Positions 45,292-54,835 of a stretch of DNA of 64,000 nt are shown in pieces (the first letter of the stretch is position 1; every line of letters starts with the position of its first letter). The stretch is from Eledone cirrhosa (lineage: Eukaryota > Mollusca > Cephalopoda > Octopoda > Eledonidae), in assembly GCA_964016885.1 (NCBI GenBank), contig OZ024742.1:357385566-357449565 (forward strand). Direction: 5' to 3'. The position numbers and the translations under genes are program-made. The notes below the pieces were generated by a model. That model had not been told where the DNA came from, did no database searches, and saw only the letters and a list, made by a program, of their open reading frames with translations.

Positions 45292-46330
45292 CTCTTGGAC
45301 GAGAATGCGAGCACTCCTCGTTGTTTCGACCGCGGACGGCTAACATAACCCCATCGCCCCCCGTCCCCAACCCCCAAACGCAATCCAAAACTTCAGAGTT
45401 GGTACCATAAATGTAGGCACCCTAAAGGGTCGCGCTAACGAGGTTGTAGAAATGCTTGAACGTAAGGAGGTCGATGTTTGTTGTATTCAAGTGACCAGGT
45501 GGAGGGGTGGTTCTGCTAGGTTCATTGAGGGTAAAAAACGATGTTATAAGCTTTTCTGGGTGGGAAACGACGATGGGCTGGGTGGAGTAGGAATCATGGT
45601 AGCAGAAAAGTGGGCAGATAAGATAATAGACGTAAATAGTGAACGACAGAATAATTAAAATACGACTTGTCCTCAATAGAACTACGGTGACAGTAATATC
45701 TGCGTACGCACCCCAATCCGGACTGCCCGGCACTATAAAAGACAGATTCTATGAGACACTGATGCTAACTACCTCCCAAATATCCGACAGTGACTATATA
45801 ATTATCGCAGGCGACCTAAATGGTCACGTTGGACAACATTGTGACGGCTACGACGGAATCCATGGAGGCTATGGGTTCGGTACTAGAAATGAGGAAGGCT
45901 CCAGAATCCTGGAATTCTGTGATGCAAATAACCTAACTATCTGTAACACTAACTTCAAAAAACGTGACAATCACCTGATCACCTATAGATCCGGGGAACA
46001 CACAAGCCAGGTAGATTATATCCTTACCAGAAGACGTGACAGAGTGTCTGTTGTAAACACTAAATCCCTCCCCCATGAAGAATGCACCTCCCAACATAGA
46101 CTGATAATTAGCGACCTCATAGTCAGGACGAGACGTACTCGACAGCAGAAGAGGACTATCCTCAGGAGAAAAATATGGAAGCTAAAGGAGCCCACAGTCA
46201 GGAATAAATTTCAAAGCATATTACTTGATGCTTTCGACAGTAAGGAAGAACATTTAGAGTCGGACAATATAGAGGGAGAGTGGGAATTTCTGAAAGCAAA
46301 CCTGCTGTTGGCGACAGACGAAGTCTGTGG

Positions 46331-46331
<1 letters not shown>
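45292..46331 (+). pseudogene. GAT-tailed LINE 5' end with APE-type endonuclease, copy A6
   Basis: A 5' UTR of about 90 bp (TCTTGGACGAGAATGCGAGC...), then an AP-endonuclease-like domain: GTINVGTLKGR, CCIQVTRWRG, LGGVGIMVAEKW, a one-base frameshift near 45,640, VISAYAPQSGLPG, IIAGDLNGHVG, TYRSGEHTSQVDYIL, SQHRLIISDL. Asp, Asn and His positions of the APE fold are kept, but the glutamate of the usual IQETRW box is Val (GTG at 45,491-45,493), which should remove metal binding. The sequence ends abruptly in a TA microsatellite at 46,332, before the RT. It nicks target DNA in intact relatives. This is the only 5' end of this family in the window. Confidence 0.88.
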
Positions 46332-46374
<43 letters not shown>

Positions 46375-46500
46375 ATATATATAACAATTAAATGTAGATA
46401 AAATGGGGTTATTTCACTAGAATTGAGTTATTGCATGATATATATTTCTGTTACATGGTTATGCATTTGACTTCATCAGATGCTCATACAATCATAGGTG
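46332..46500. other. (TA)n at 46,332-46,385, then unique spacer
   Basis: The microsatellite truncates the LINE endonuclease. Following sequence is unrecognised. Confidence 0.6.
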
Positions 46501-46537
46501 CAGTTATGCAATCATATAATACATGATTGCATAACTG
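46501..46537. repeat. Perfect 15-bp stem-loop
   Basis: CAGTTATGCAATCAT, loop ATAATAC, exact complement. May be a remnant of a foldback element. Confidence 0.85.
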
Positions 46538-46945
46538 AAATATACATATATACAAAAGATAGCATTAATAGAGTTTCTGAACCTACCTGACTTTCTTTCC
46601 TCATAACTTTCTTAATAATGTATATTTTGCAGAGATAGATTTTTGTCGATTTAGATAAGTTTTTTGGTACAATTGAAAGAAAAATGTCATTTTCACTCAC
46701 AGAGCATACTGGCAGTCCTATGTGAATTTAAATGAAGCATTACTAAAATATATATTTTTATAGAAGACATCTTGTCTATTGAAATACTGTTATATTAAAT
46801 ATAAAAACTTTCAAAATTACTTTTATAAATATAATAGAACATTGACATGCTCATACACAGATTTATAATCATGCATAGACTATGGCATATGCACATACAC
46901 TTGTGGACAGATAAATATAAACAGACTATATATATAGAGATATAT

Positions 46946-47019
<74 letters not shown>

Positions 47020-47207
47020 TATGTATGGTAATATTGGAGTTTTCCAGTATAGATCCTGATAAAATGAGAGATGCTCTATGCTATCCAGTTTCCTTGATAC
47101 AGCTGTAATTCAAAATCGGCTGAGGATTTTCCCAGCCATTGTAGATTCAGTTGTAGACTGTTAGGCTACGGGCAGCAGAGCTCAAAATTTATAAATAGAG
47201 AAAGAAT
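46538..47207. other. Spacer with (TA)n at about 46,950-47,017
   Basis: No gene seen. Confidence 0.5.
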
Positions 47208-47236
47208 AACCAAGTTCTACATAAAACATACTTTTC

Positions 47237-47533
47237 ATTCTACATATGTTTCAATGTAGAGTGATGGGCCATACCTCTATACGTATGAGGTAAATGTCCC
47301 TTGCTCTACATGTCTTCAGGAATTTAGATAAGTTTCAAGAGTAATATATACAAGAGATGACTCCATACCATAGATGAGGGCCATGCCTTATCAATTAATA
47401 CATTGCAAATTACAAGCAAAATCAAAAGCAACTAAGAATATCTAAATTCCTGAAGATATGTAGAGCAAGGGGCACCTCGTATGTATTGTGGAATGGCCTG
47501 CCTCTCTACATTGAAACATATGTGGTAAAATGT
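47237..47533. mobile_element. Foldback element, about 95-bp arms
   Basis: Left arm 47,237-47,330 (CATATGTTTCAATGTAGAG..CTTGCTCTACATGTCTTCAG..GAATTTAGATA) is the reverse complement of 47,438-47,533 with about ten differences; the spacer is about 107 bp. No ORF and no clear target duplication. Confidence 0.82.
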
Positions 47534-47977
47534 AAGGTATCCTAGTTGGATAGTTCATTGACATAGACGTGAGGGAAGGTCCCTCGTCTATTTACCATTT
47601 TGTGTTTGTGAGAATTATAACAAAGTGAGTGAGTGTGTACACAAACAAGACAATAACCACAACGAGAGTTAAATTCAACAATTGTAAATAATGGTGATTT
47701 ATTTATACTACAAATGGAACGTACCAAATGTTGACGTGGTCAGTTGTGGTGAAAGGAACGTATTACCATTACAAAAGTATTGTGGGGTTTATTGTTTGCT
47801 GTTCCCTTGGCTGTTTTCTGGCGTGTGATCAGTCTGCTTTCTAGTGGCTGTCTGTTTACTCCTCGTGTTCTCAACCAGCGGGAGATAACTAGGGTTGTTC
47901 TATTATCCCGGCAAGAGGCGTGAGGCGTCTTACTACACATATGTAGGTGTACAATTATGTTTTAAGTGTAACTTGGT

Positions 47978-47980
<3 letters not shown>
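47534..47980. other. Spacer, no gene seen
   Basis: Unique-looking, moderate GC around 47,740-47,940. No similarity recognised in any frame. Confidence 0.4.

Positions 47981-48059
<79 letters not shown>
47981..48059. repeat. (TC)n(TA)n microsatellite
   Basis: About 36 bp of TC then about 42 bp of TA, abutting the next LINE tail. Confidence 0.95.
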
Positions 48060-48063
<4 letters not shown>

Positions 48064-48366
48064 ATATGCCCCTATCCCATCCCACTGCAAAGTGGTTGTG
48101 GAGGTGCCATGGCAAAAATGCACCCAGCCCACACTGTAAAGTGGACGTGTAAGTGCCACGGAAAAAAAGCACCCACCACTCACTGTAAATGAAGTCGGTG
48201 TTAAGAAGGGCATCTAGCTGTAGCAATCAAGCCACAATCATTTTCCGTATGAGCAAGACAAGGACACCCGACCTAACATTGCCCACAACAGGACAACCTG
48301 TTTAACCCATGCTAGCGTGGAAGAATCAATGTAAAACGGTGATGATGATGATGATGATGATGATGA
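48060..48366 (+). mobile_element. GAT-tailed LINE 3' end, A1-type
   Basis: Two 57-bp subrepeats (GTGGTTGTGGAGGTGCCATG; CACTGTAAAGTGGACGTGTA), GTTAAGAAGGGCATCTAGCT, CCCACAACAGGACAACCTGT, then GTGATGATGATGATGATGAT. Only 3' UTR is present; it starts at the microsatellite and ends in GAT followed by TATAT. Confidence 0.88.
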
Positions 48367-48548
48367 TATATATCATTCGGGTTCCTAAATAGAATATTAA
48401 CGAACCAAAGTATCATCTTCCTGTTTTCTTTCGGTTGCATCATTTTTCGAAATATTTACTTCTGCGTACACGGATTGATTTTTTTTAGTTTCAGAAGATC
48501 CCGCTAAGGGTGAAAGCAGCGATTTTTTGCTTAAACTTTAATCTGTTA

Positions 48549-48552
<4 letters not shown>

Positions 48553-48625
<73 letters not shown>
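48553..48625. repeat. (TA)n microsatellite
   Basis: About 70 bp of TA, then TTTA repeats. Confidence 0.95.
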
Positions 48626-48631
<6 letters not shown>

Positions 48632-48639
48632 TTATTTAT

Positions 48640-49740
48640 TTATTTGTTTATATATTATAAGTATGGCCGTGGTGTAAAATTTTCATGAGGTTTATTCAGA
48701 TGTGATGCGCGTTTCACAACTGATCAGCTCAGGGTTCAATATTTATCGATGGGGCCCCACTCTGGTATCAAAAGTTCATCAGACTTTTGTTAGCTTAATG
48801 AAAGTAATTGACTCTATATAGAAAAAGGGAAAGGTAATAATCTGACCATGATGTCTATTGGTTTTGGCTTGTATTCAGAAAGTTTTTTCCAAGGGTGTAT
48901 TGAAGAAATCTTCTGAAAATTATGTGGGAAGTGGTTTTGTGGAATGTATTTAATTAGGTCACTTGCTGGGCTGGTCAGACACTAATGGTGGCTTATGGTC
49001 AGAGATGTCATTGTAAACAGCTGGCAAGGGGATATTGCACTGGGATAATAGAAAGGATTGGGGAAGGGCATGGGTGGTAGAGAATGGTTAGTTTGTCTAT
49101 AGAGGCTAGAAGTTAGGGTAAAGAAATAATCTGGCTGAGGGTAGAAAAGGGAAAATTATAAAAAGAGAAGAGAAATGATAGATGGATGAATAAAAATTCA
49201 TTATACCCCAGTAGACTCCTGAAAAAGCTTACTGAACACAAGCCAAATCTGTTAGGTGATGCAATTGGGATTTTACCTTCTTCCATAATATATCTACATC
49301 TTCCCAAATATAGAGTACTCCTCTGATTTTTGGTCTCCACAGTCTCATCATCGCAGATTTTCCATAGATATATATGGTAGAAAAGAGGGGCAGAGGCGAC
49401 TTGCAGAATTTGTTCCTATAGCTATGACTTCCTATTTTTGCCAGCCACTGGAAGTGACATGAGACAGGGACCCAGACTTCCACCTCAGCATTAGGGATCA
49501 TACAGTGTTTGGCACACCTAGAACCAACAGTGCATCCTGCCACTCCCTCATATCATAAACATTTTAAAAGTAATTTGAAATTGTTTGTTTAAATATTTGT
49601 ATACCATTTGGAGAGCTCAGGCTAATGGAGTGGGTAGGAAGAGCACTACCTAGCCATCGACCCCAATGAAATATCATGGATATGAAAATAAACTTACATA
49701 CAACTACATATGGCCTATGATATATTCAAAGTTCTCTCTC
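48640..49740. other. Spacer, no gene recognised
   Basis: The 104-codon minus frame at 49,229-49,543 (VWVPVSCHFQWLAKIG...) has no similarity I know and no supporting context. Nothing else seen. Confidence 0.4.
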
Positions 49741-49760
49741 TCTCTTTATATATATATATG

Positions 49761-50202
49761 AAAAATGAAAGGCAGGTTATACGATGCCTGCATACGAACA
49801 GCAATGCTGCATGGCAGTGAGACCTGGGCATTGTGTGCAGAGGATATACGCAGACTAGAGAGGAACGAAACTTGCATGCTCCACTGGATGTGCAATAGTG
49901 ATATACGTGAACGGCAAAGCATAAACGAACTAAGGAAAAAATTAGAAATAAGAAGGATCAGATGTTGTTTACTCGAGAGAAGGCTACGTTGGTACGGTCA
50001 CGTGATGCGCATGAAAGACGACAGCTGTATAACAAAGTGCAGGGCAATAAAGATAGACGGTAGCCACGGAGTAGGCAGACCCAGAAAAATATGGGACGAG
50101 CTGATAAATTCCGACCTCACACGCTTACACCTCTCCAAGACAATGTCACTGGACCGAGACCTTTGGCGGTACTCAGTAATAGAGAAGACCCGCCTTACCT
50201 AA
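49761..50202 (+). CDS. GAT-tailed LINE C-terminal segment, copy A7
   Basis: Starts at a TA microsatellite inside the codon series [18 protein letters not shown] and stays open to TAA 50,200-50,202. Same RT-connection and C-terminal blocks as A4 ([54 protein letters not shown]). The PHD-like finger and RT are missing. No lesion, but the segment is too short to work alone. Confidence 0.88.
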
Positions 50203-50822
50203 ATACAAAGTCAAAACCTACTACAGTCAGTAGGCATCTCTATCAACCCCCCCCCCCGTCCCACCACCTCCACCCCATCCACACCGCCCCTTTCAATGTA
50301 AAGTTATGTTGGTCCCACAACATCCAGGCCGAAACAAATGAGATCGTGTAGGTGTCACGATAAAAAAACACACAGTCCACGCTGTAAATGTGGCCGTGTA
50401 GGCAACACGGTAAAAACCTTCCAGCCCCACACTGTAAATGTGGTTGGTGTTAGGAAGGGCATCCAGCTGTAGAAAACCCGCCAGACAGTCCACGCTGTAA
50501 TGTGGCCGTGTAGGCAACACGGTAAAAACCTCCCAGCCCCACACTGTAAATGTGGTTGGTGTTAGGTAGGGCATCCAACTGTAGAAAACCCGCCAGACAG
50601 TCCACGCTGTAATGTGGCCGTGTAGGCAACACGGTAAAAACCTCCCAGCCCCACACTGTAAATGTGGTTGGTGTTAGGAAGGGCATCCAACTGTAGAAAA
50701 CCCGCCAGACAGTCCTATGCAAGCAAGACAACCACTCTTGCCTCAAGTGGGAAAACCCCCGTCCAAACCCATGCAAGCGTGGAACACGGACGCTAAACCT
50801 GATGATGATGATGATGATGATA
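50203..50822 (+). mobile_element. 3' UTR and GAT tail of LINE copy A7
   Basis: A C-rich segment, then GAGATCGTGTAGGTGTCACG, then three tandem 112-113-bp units (50,373-50,485; 50,486-50,597; 50,598-50,709), CAGTCCTATGCAAGCAAGAC, GCAAGCGTGGAACACGGACG and (GAT)n at 50,799-50,821. Confidence 0.9.
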
Positions 50823-50887
50823 TATGTGTTAGGTAATTCAGAAGGAAAAGCAAAGGAAAAAAGAGTGCTCTATGTGAAGAAGAGAGC

Positions 50888-51177
50888 TATTTAATTAGAA
50901 AGTGAACAAAACAAAATATAACTACTCCATTACCAAAGGTTTCTGGATGCCAGACAATAATAATATATGTCTGGATCGGTCGTCAGACAGATATGTGAGG
51001 GATAAAAAATATGAAATGAGATTTAAAATGTGTTAAAAATTGGAAGTGAAGCTGGAAAAATAACAAGAAATATATTTCCCGTTATTTTTCCAGTCTTGAT
51101 CCAGACGTATATTATTATTGTCTGGGATCCAGAAACCTTTGGTAATGGAGTAGTTATATTTTGTTTTGTTCACTTTC

Positions 51178-51186
<9 letters not shown>
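50888..51186. mobile_element. Nested foldback element
   Basis: The outer arm 50,892-50,979 (AGAAAGTGAACAAAACAAAA..CATTACCAAAGGTTTCTGGA) is the reverse complement of about 51,097-51,184 with few differences. Inside the spacer sits a second stem, CTGGAAAAATAAC/GTTATTTTTCCAG (51,053-51,094). The right end meets a TA microsatellite (51,183-51,230). Confidence 0.85.
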
Positions 51187-51230
<44 letters not shown>

Positions 51231-52519
51231 ATTAGAATACTGGAGCGTGTTGGAGTCAAACACCCTCTTCGTATTATAGAAATGACAGTAAAAGGTATAG
51301 CTCAATGCAGTTAAACAGAGCCAAAAAATTTCTTAAATGCACGCGAGGCCTAAGTGTGTATATATTTGCTTTTGCTTTTGTTTTTTAATTTCCGGTTGAT
51401 TGTATTTATTTATTTTATTCTATATTCTATTTGCTATTCACTGTCTGACTTTGCTTACTCATCCACATATGTCTGTCTACTAACCTTGTAATTATAAGTA
51501 TTTATATATTTTATGCCAATTTATAATATATTATATTATATTGTATTGTAATATTGATCCTTATTACTTACTGTTCATTATATGTAACATTATGATATTT
51601 AAACTTTATATATCATGTAAGATGTCTGGATTTTTGTAATATTGTAATATTGATCCTTATTACTTACTGTTCATTATATGTAACATTATGATATTTAGAC
51701 TTTACATATCATGTAAGATGTCTGTATATTTTTTTCTGTAACATCATAATTTTTCCCTGTACCATTATAGTGTTTTTTTTTAGTATTATATAATTTATTT
51801 TTCCTCATTTATTCTGTAACCCAGTATGAATCGATTTGTATATATTGTTTATGGTAAATGTTAGTACACTGTTAACGTATTATCATTGTATTTTATTGTG
51901 ACATCTATATTGTTTCTGTAAATTAACCGGGGATTATCTATTTTATTTTATTATATTATATTGAATTATATAATTTTGTTGTTTATTATTTGTTATATGT
52001 GTTTCTTGTAATTATATCATATTATTGCCTCATGTATATTGGGTAGATGTATTAGTATTATTTTCACTCTTATCATGCTTATTTTTATATTCAAACTTCT
52101 AATAGGGCTTAATTTTGTGTAGCGGAACATAGATGTGTGTGTTGTTATATATGTGTGTGTGTGTGTGTGGGTGCGCACATATATACATGTATATATTGTA
52201 CCTTTTGATTTTTAATTTGTAATTTTAATGTTGGTAAAAGTATATTATTATTATAATGTATTATATTGTGTTATATATAATTCCTGCTCTATATAACCAA
52301 ATTTGTTTAGATTTAGGTTAGTTGCTTTGGACTATATTTGTAATATGGTTCTTAATGTTATCTACATCCTTAGTTATTCTTATTATATATTTTTATTATT
52401 TTTATTTTTATTTTCATTTTTATTATCATATATATTTTTGTAAGACATTAGTGTATGTACACTCCATATTCTTCAGAGTTTCCGGCTTGTATCTGCCGAT
52501 ATTACCTCTTGTTGTTTTG
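51231..52519 (+). other. AT-rich region upstream of hammerhead, likely retroelement UTR
   Basis: No protein domain recognised. Contains a 96-bp direct duplication (51,545-51,640 and 51,641-51,731; TGTAATATTGATCCTTATTA..CATGTAAGATGTCTG). Its placement before a hammerhead suggests a PLE or other HHR-bearing element, but nothing in it proves this. Confidence 0.4.
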
Positions 52520-52564
52520 ATTGCTCTGATGAGTCCTTAATAGGACGAAACATTGTCGGCTAAT
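52520..52564 (+). ncRNA. Type I hammerhead ribozyme motif, canonical core
   Basis: Helix I strand ATTGCT; CTGATGA (52,526-52,532); helix II GTCC-TTAATA-GGAC; GAAA (52,547-52,550); a helix III of one C-G pair around ATT; triplet GTC (52,555-52,557); helix I return GGCTAAT, pairing with one bulged T. Every conserved core base is present. Helices with such a short stem III are known from PLE and retrozyme hammerheads, which tend to act as dimers. Self-cleavage is predicted after C52,557. Confidence 0.85.
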
Positions 52565-52605
52565 AAAAACTTTTGATGTATTAAAGGATTCTTTGTTTTA
52601 CTCTC

Positions 52606-52642
<37 letters not shown>

Positions 52643-52779
52643 ATACATTGGGAGGGTCATGTTGCCAATAAGAAACACACGCACCAGTTGCTTTCACTTC
52701 AATTTATTATAATAAATTTATAAATTTATAAATTTCTGGTTGGTTGGTTGGTTCCACAACCAGATAGTTGTTTATATAT

Positions 52780-52824
52780 AGTCATAGTTCTTTCGTCACA
52801 CACTCTGTGACCTCTTCAGTGACT
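52780..52824 (-). ncRNA. Hammerhead-like core in PLE terminus (D2, 3' copy)
   Basis: Minus strand: AGTCA-CTGAAGA-G-GTCAC-AGAGTGT-GTGAC-GAAA-GAAC-TA-TGACT. Helix I five pairs, helix II five perfect pairs, one-pair helix III, triplet CTA. The extra unpaired G between CTGAAGA and helix II departs from consensus. Confidence 0.5.
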
Positions 52825-53224
52825 GGGGATTCCTTTCTTTGTTTCTGTGCCTCTCCTTTGTTCTGTCCTACGCCATTTTGTTTCTGTGTGTGTGTGTTGT
52901 ATGCTCAGTCTGCGCATGCGCCATATCCGGGTGTCTGTGTGTGTTTATGTTCATTTATTTATTTGTTTATTTACATGTTACTGGTTGGTTGTTTGTTCTG
53001 TGTGTGTGTGTTTTCATTTTGTCCTTAATTGTAAGTTGTGATGTTGCTGTTCCACTCATATTTTCTATTTAATTTTGGTTGTAATTCTTTTTTTTTTTTT
53101 CTTTTTTTTTGTTTATTGCCTCTGTAATTTGTCTAAACATTGCGTCTTTTCTGTGTGTAGATTCTATTTTTATTTCTATGTTCTCTAATTTACTCTTGTG
53201 TTCTAAACAAAGAAAGGAATCCCC

Positions 53225-53269
53225 AGTCACTGAAGAGGTCACAGAGTGTGTGACGAAAGAACTATGACT
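53225..53269 (+). ncRNA. Hammerhead-like core in inverted PLE terminus (D2, 5' copy)
   Basis: Same 45 bases as 52,780-52,824 but on the + strand, in the inverted terminal copy. Confidence 0.5.
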
Positions 53270-53424
53270 ATATATATACAACTATCTGGTTGTGGAACCA
53301 ACCAACCAACCAGAAATTTATAAATTTATAAATTATTATAAATTTATTATAATAAATTGAAGTGAAAGCAATTGGTGCGTGTGTTTCTTATTGGCAACAT
53401 GACCCTCCGAAAGTATAACAATAT

Positions 53425-53476
53425 CGGTTTCAACACACGATTTCAGATAAAGAATCTTGCTAAACAAATTCAGAAA

Positions 53477-53516
<40 letters not shown>
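53425..53516. repeat. Short spacer and (TA)n
   Basis: TA repeats at 53,479-53,516 abut the next LINE tail. Confidence 0.8.
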
Positions 53517-53519
<3 letters not shown>

Positions 53520-53665
53520 CACCCTCATCATCATCACTGATTAACATCTACTTTTTCATGCTAGCATGATGCTAGCCAGATTAGATGACTGTGTCTTGCT
53601 CATACACAACTGACTCTGGCTTAATTTCTATGGCTGGCTGCTCTTCCTAAAGCCAACATGTATGC
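53517..53665 (-). mobile_element. GAT-tailed LINE 3' end, diverged
   Basis: CATCATCATCACTGATTAAC, TTCATGCTAGCATGATGC, GTGTCTTGCTCATACACAAC, GGCTGCTCTTCCTAAAGCC. Reverse orientation, older than its neighbour. Confidence 0.75.
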
Positions 53666-53711
53666 ATATTTATTGTATATATATTACATACATATATATT
53701 GACAATACAAT

Positions 53712-53877
53712 TAAATGAGGTTGGTGTTAGGAAGGGCATCCAGCTGTAGAAATCAAGCTAAATCAGTTCCTGTATGAGCAAGGCATAGTCAGCCGACCAG
53801 ACACTGCCCACAACAGGACAACCCGTCTAACCCATGCTAGCGTGGAAGAACGGACGTAAAACGGTGCTGATGAATAA
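53712..53877 (+). mobile_element. GAT-tailed LINE 3' end
   Basis: GAGGTTGGTGTTAGGAAGGG, CATCCAGCTGTAGAAATC, CCCACAACAGGACAACCCGT, GTGGAAGAACGGACGTAAAA, GTGCTGATGA. It faces the preceding tail, so the two form a tail-to-tail inverted pair around 53.69 kb. Confidence 0.88.
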
Positions 53878-54329
53878 TGTGACACTTGTGTGTCTACGTT
53901 TTCTGTGAATTTTATATATTAAAGTCATTTTTTATTACAAACATTTTTTTCCTATTATACAATATATGGGTATCAAATTCACAGCATAAATCTTTAATAT
54001 CTTCATAAAAAAATGGATCTACTTATGGGAGATTAAATGGTTTCCAAGTTTTTTAAAAACAAATGTTTCATTCAATTTATAGTTAAATAAAAACATGTTA
54101 CATTCAGAAGATGTCTGAGAAAAATATCTAAATAAAAGTTTTAGAAACTCATTGAAACTTTATAAAACTGAAATAGTAAAAAAATATTATGTAATTTAGT
54201 TGTGAAACAAAAGCTTTACTCTAAAAGATATTTTTAAAAGTTTTAGATATCAAAATATTACAACTTCCTACAAATATTCTCCACTCATTGGAATTTATAA
54301 AACTGAACCATCTAAACATAATGTGTTGA
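53878..54329. other. AT-rich spacer, no gene seen
   Basis: No repeat family or coding similarity recognised. Confidence 0.4.
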
Positions 54330-54558
54330 TTAACCCTTTAGAATTTACATTACTCTATATCTGCTATTGTATTATTGTGGTAAAGGCTTTACCTCACATA
54401 ATTATCTCACATAATATCAAATCTCTGAGATTTTGATATTATTTATTTTGGAATAATACCTTAACATAAGTACGAGCAGCCGGTTATGGCCAATTTGAAC
54501 AGAAAGAGGGGGAGAGAATTCTGGCTGGATACAGCCAGTTTAAATGCTAAAGGGCTAA
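54330..54558. mobile_element. piggyBac-type MITE, copy 2
   Basis: Starts TTAACCCTTTAGAATT and ends AAATGCTAAAGGGCTAA (right TTAA mutated to CTAA). Same internal order as copy 1 (ACATTACTCTAT, GGCTTTACCTCACATAAT, GAGATTTTGATATTAT, GAGAATTCTGGC). Confidence 0.82.
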
Positions 54559-54835
54559 CTGCTGCCAGGGCCTCAAAAAGAAATTTTGCAAGGCAGTACA
54601 AGATCCCATTGGGGCCCGAAGCAGGCATAGGTTTTTCTCGAAATTGATGATGCATGGTTGCTGTGGGACCTTCTTAGCTTTTGGGCCCTGGAACAAAGTA
54701 CTACCTGGAATCCCCTCTCATAGGCCCTGACTGCTGCAGCTTGTTCACTGTTTTTCTAGTTTTCCCGATTTCTCTGGCATAAAATAGGGTTGGGCAGCTT
54801 ATATCTGAATTAACTTACACATGGCGTAACGCAGT
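54559..54835. other. Spacer, no gene seen
   Basis: Contains GGCCCGAAGC/GGGCCCTGG segments that may be an old hAT-like relic; not firm. Confidence 0.3.

Larger units (their letters stand above)
52636..53424 (-). mobile_element. PLE copy D2: 3' end with inverted terminal copy
   Basis: 52,636-53,085 repeats the D1 terminal region. 53,085 to about 53,203 holds the last codons of the GIY-YIG ORF (IEIKIESTHRKDAMFRQITEA, frame lost at a poly-A/T expansion near 53,092-53,110). From about 53,205 to 53,424 the terminal 210 bp is present again in inverted orientation, ending CCTCCGAAAGTATAACAATA. A 5'-truncated PLE body with an inverted terminal repeat copy at its 5' side is a known PLE insertion form. 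Confidence 0.85.

Noticed and set aside
46440..46480. Hammerhead on the minus strand (CTGATGAAGTC ... GAAATA)
   Set aside because: No complementary helix II between the two boxes and no cleavage triplet in place.
48660..48760. Hammerhead on the minus strand (CTGATCAG...GTGAAACGCGC)
   Set aside because: CTGATCA and GAAA are close together with no room for a paired helix II.
49229..49543. 104-codon minus frame as a host gene
   Set aside because: No recognisable domain, neighbours or conservation evidence available.
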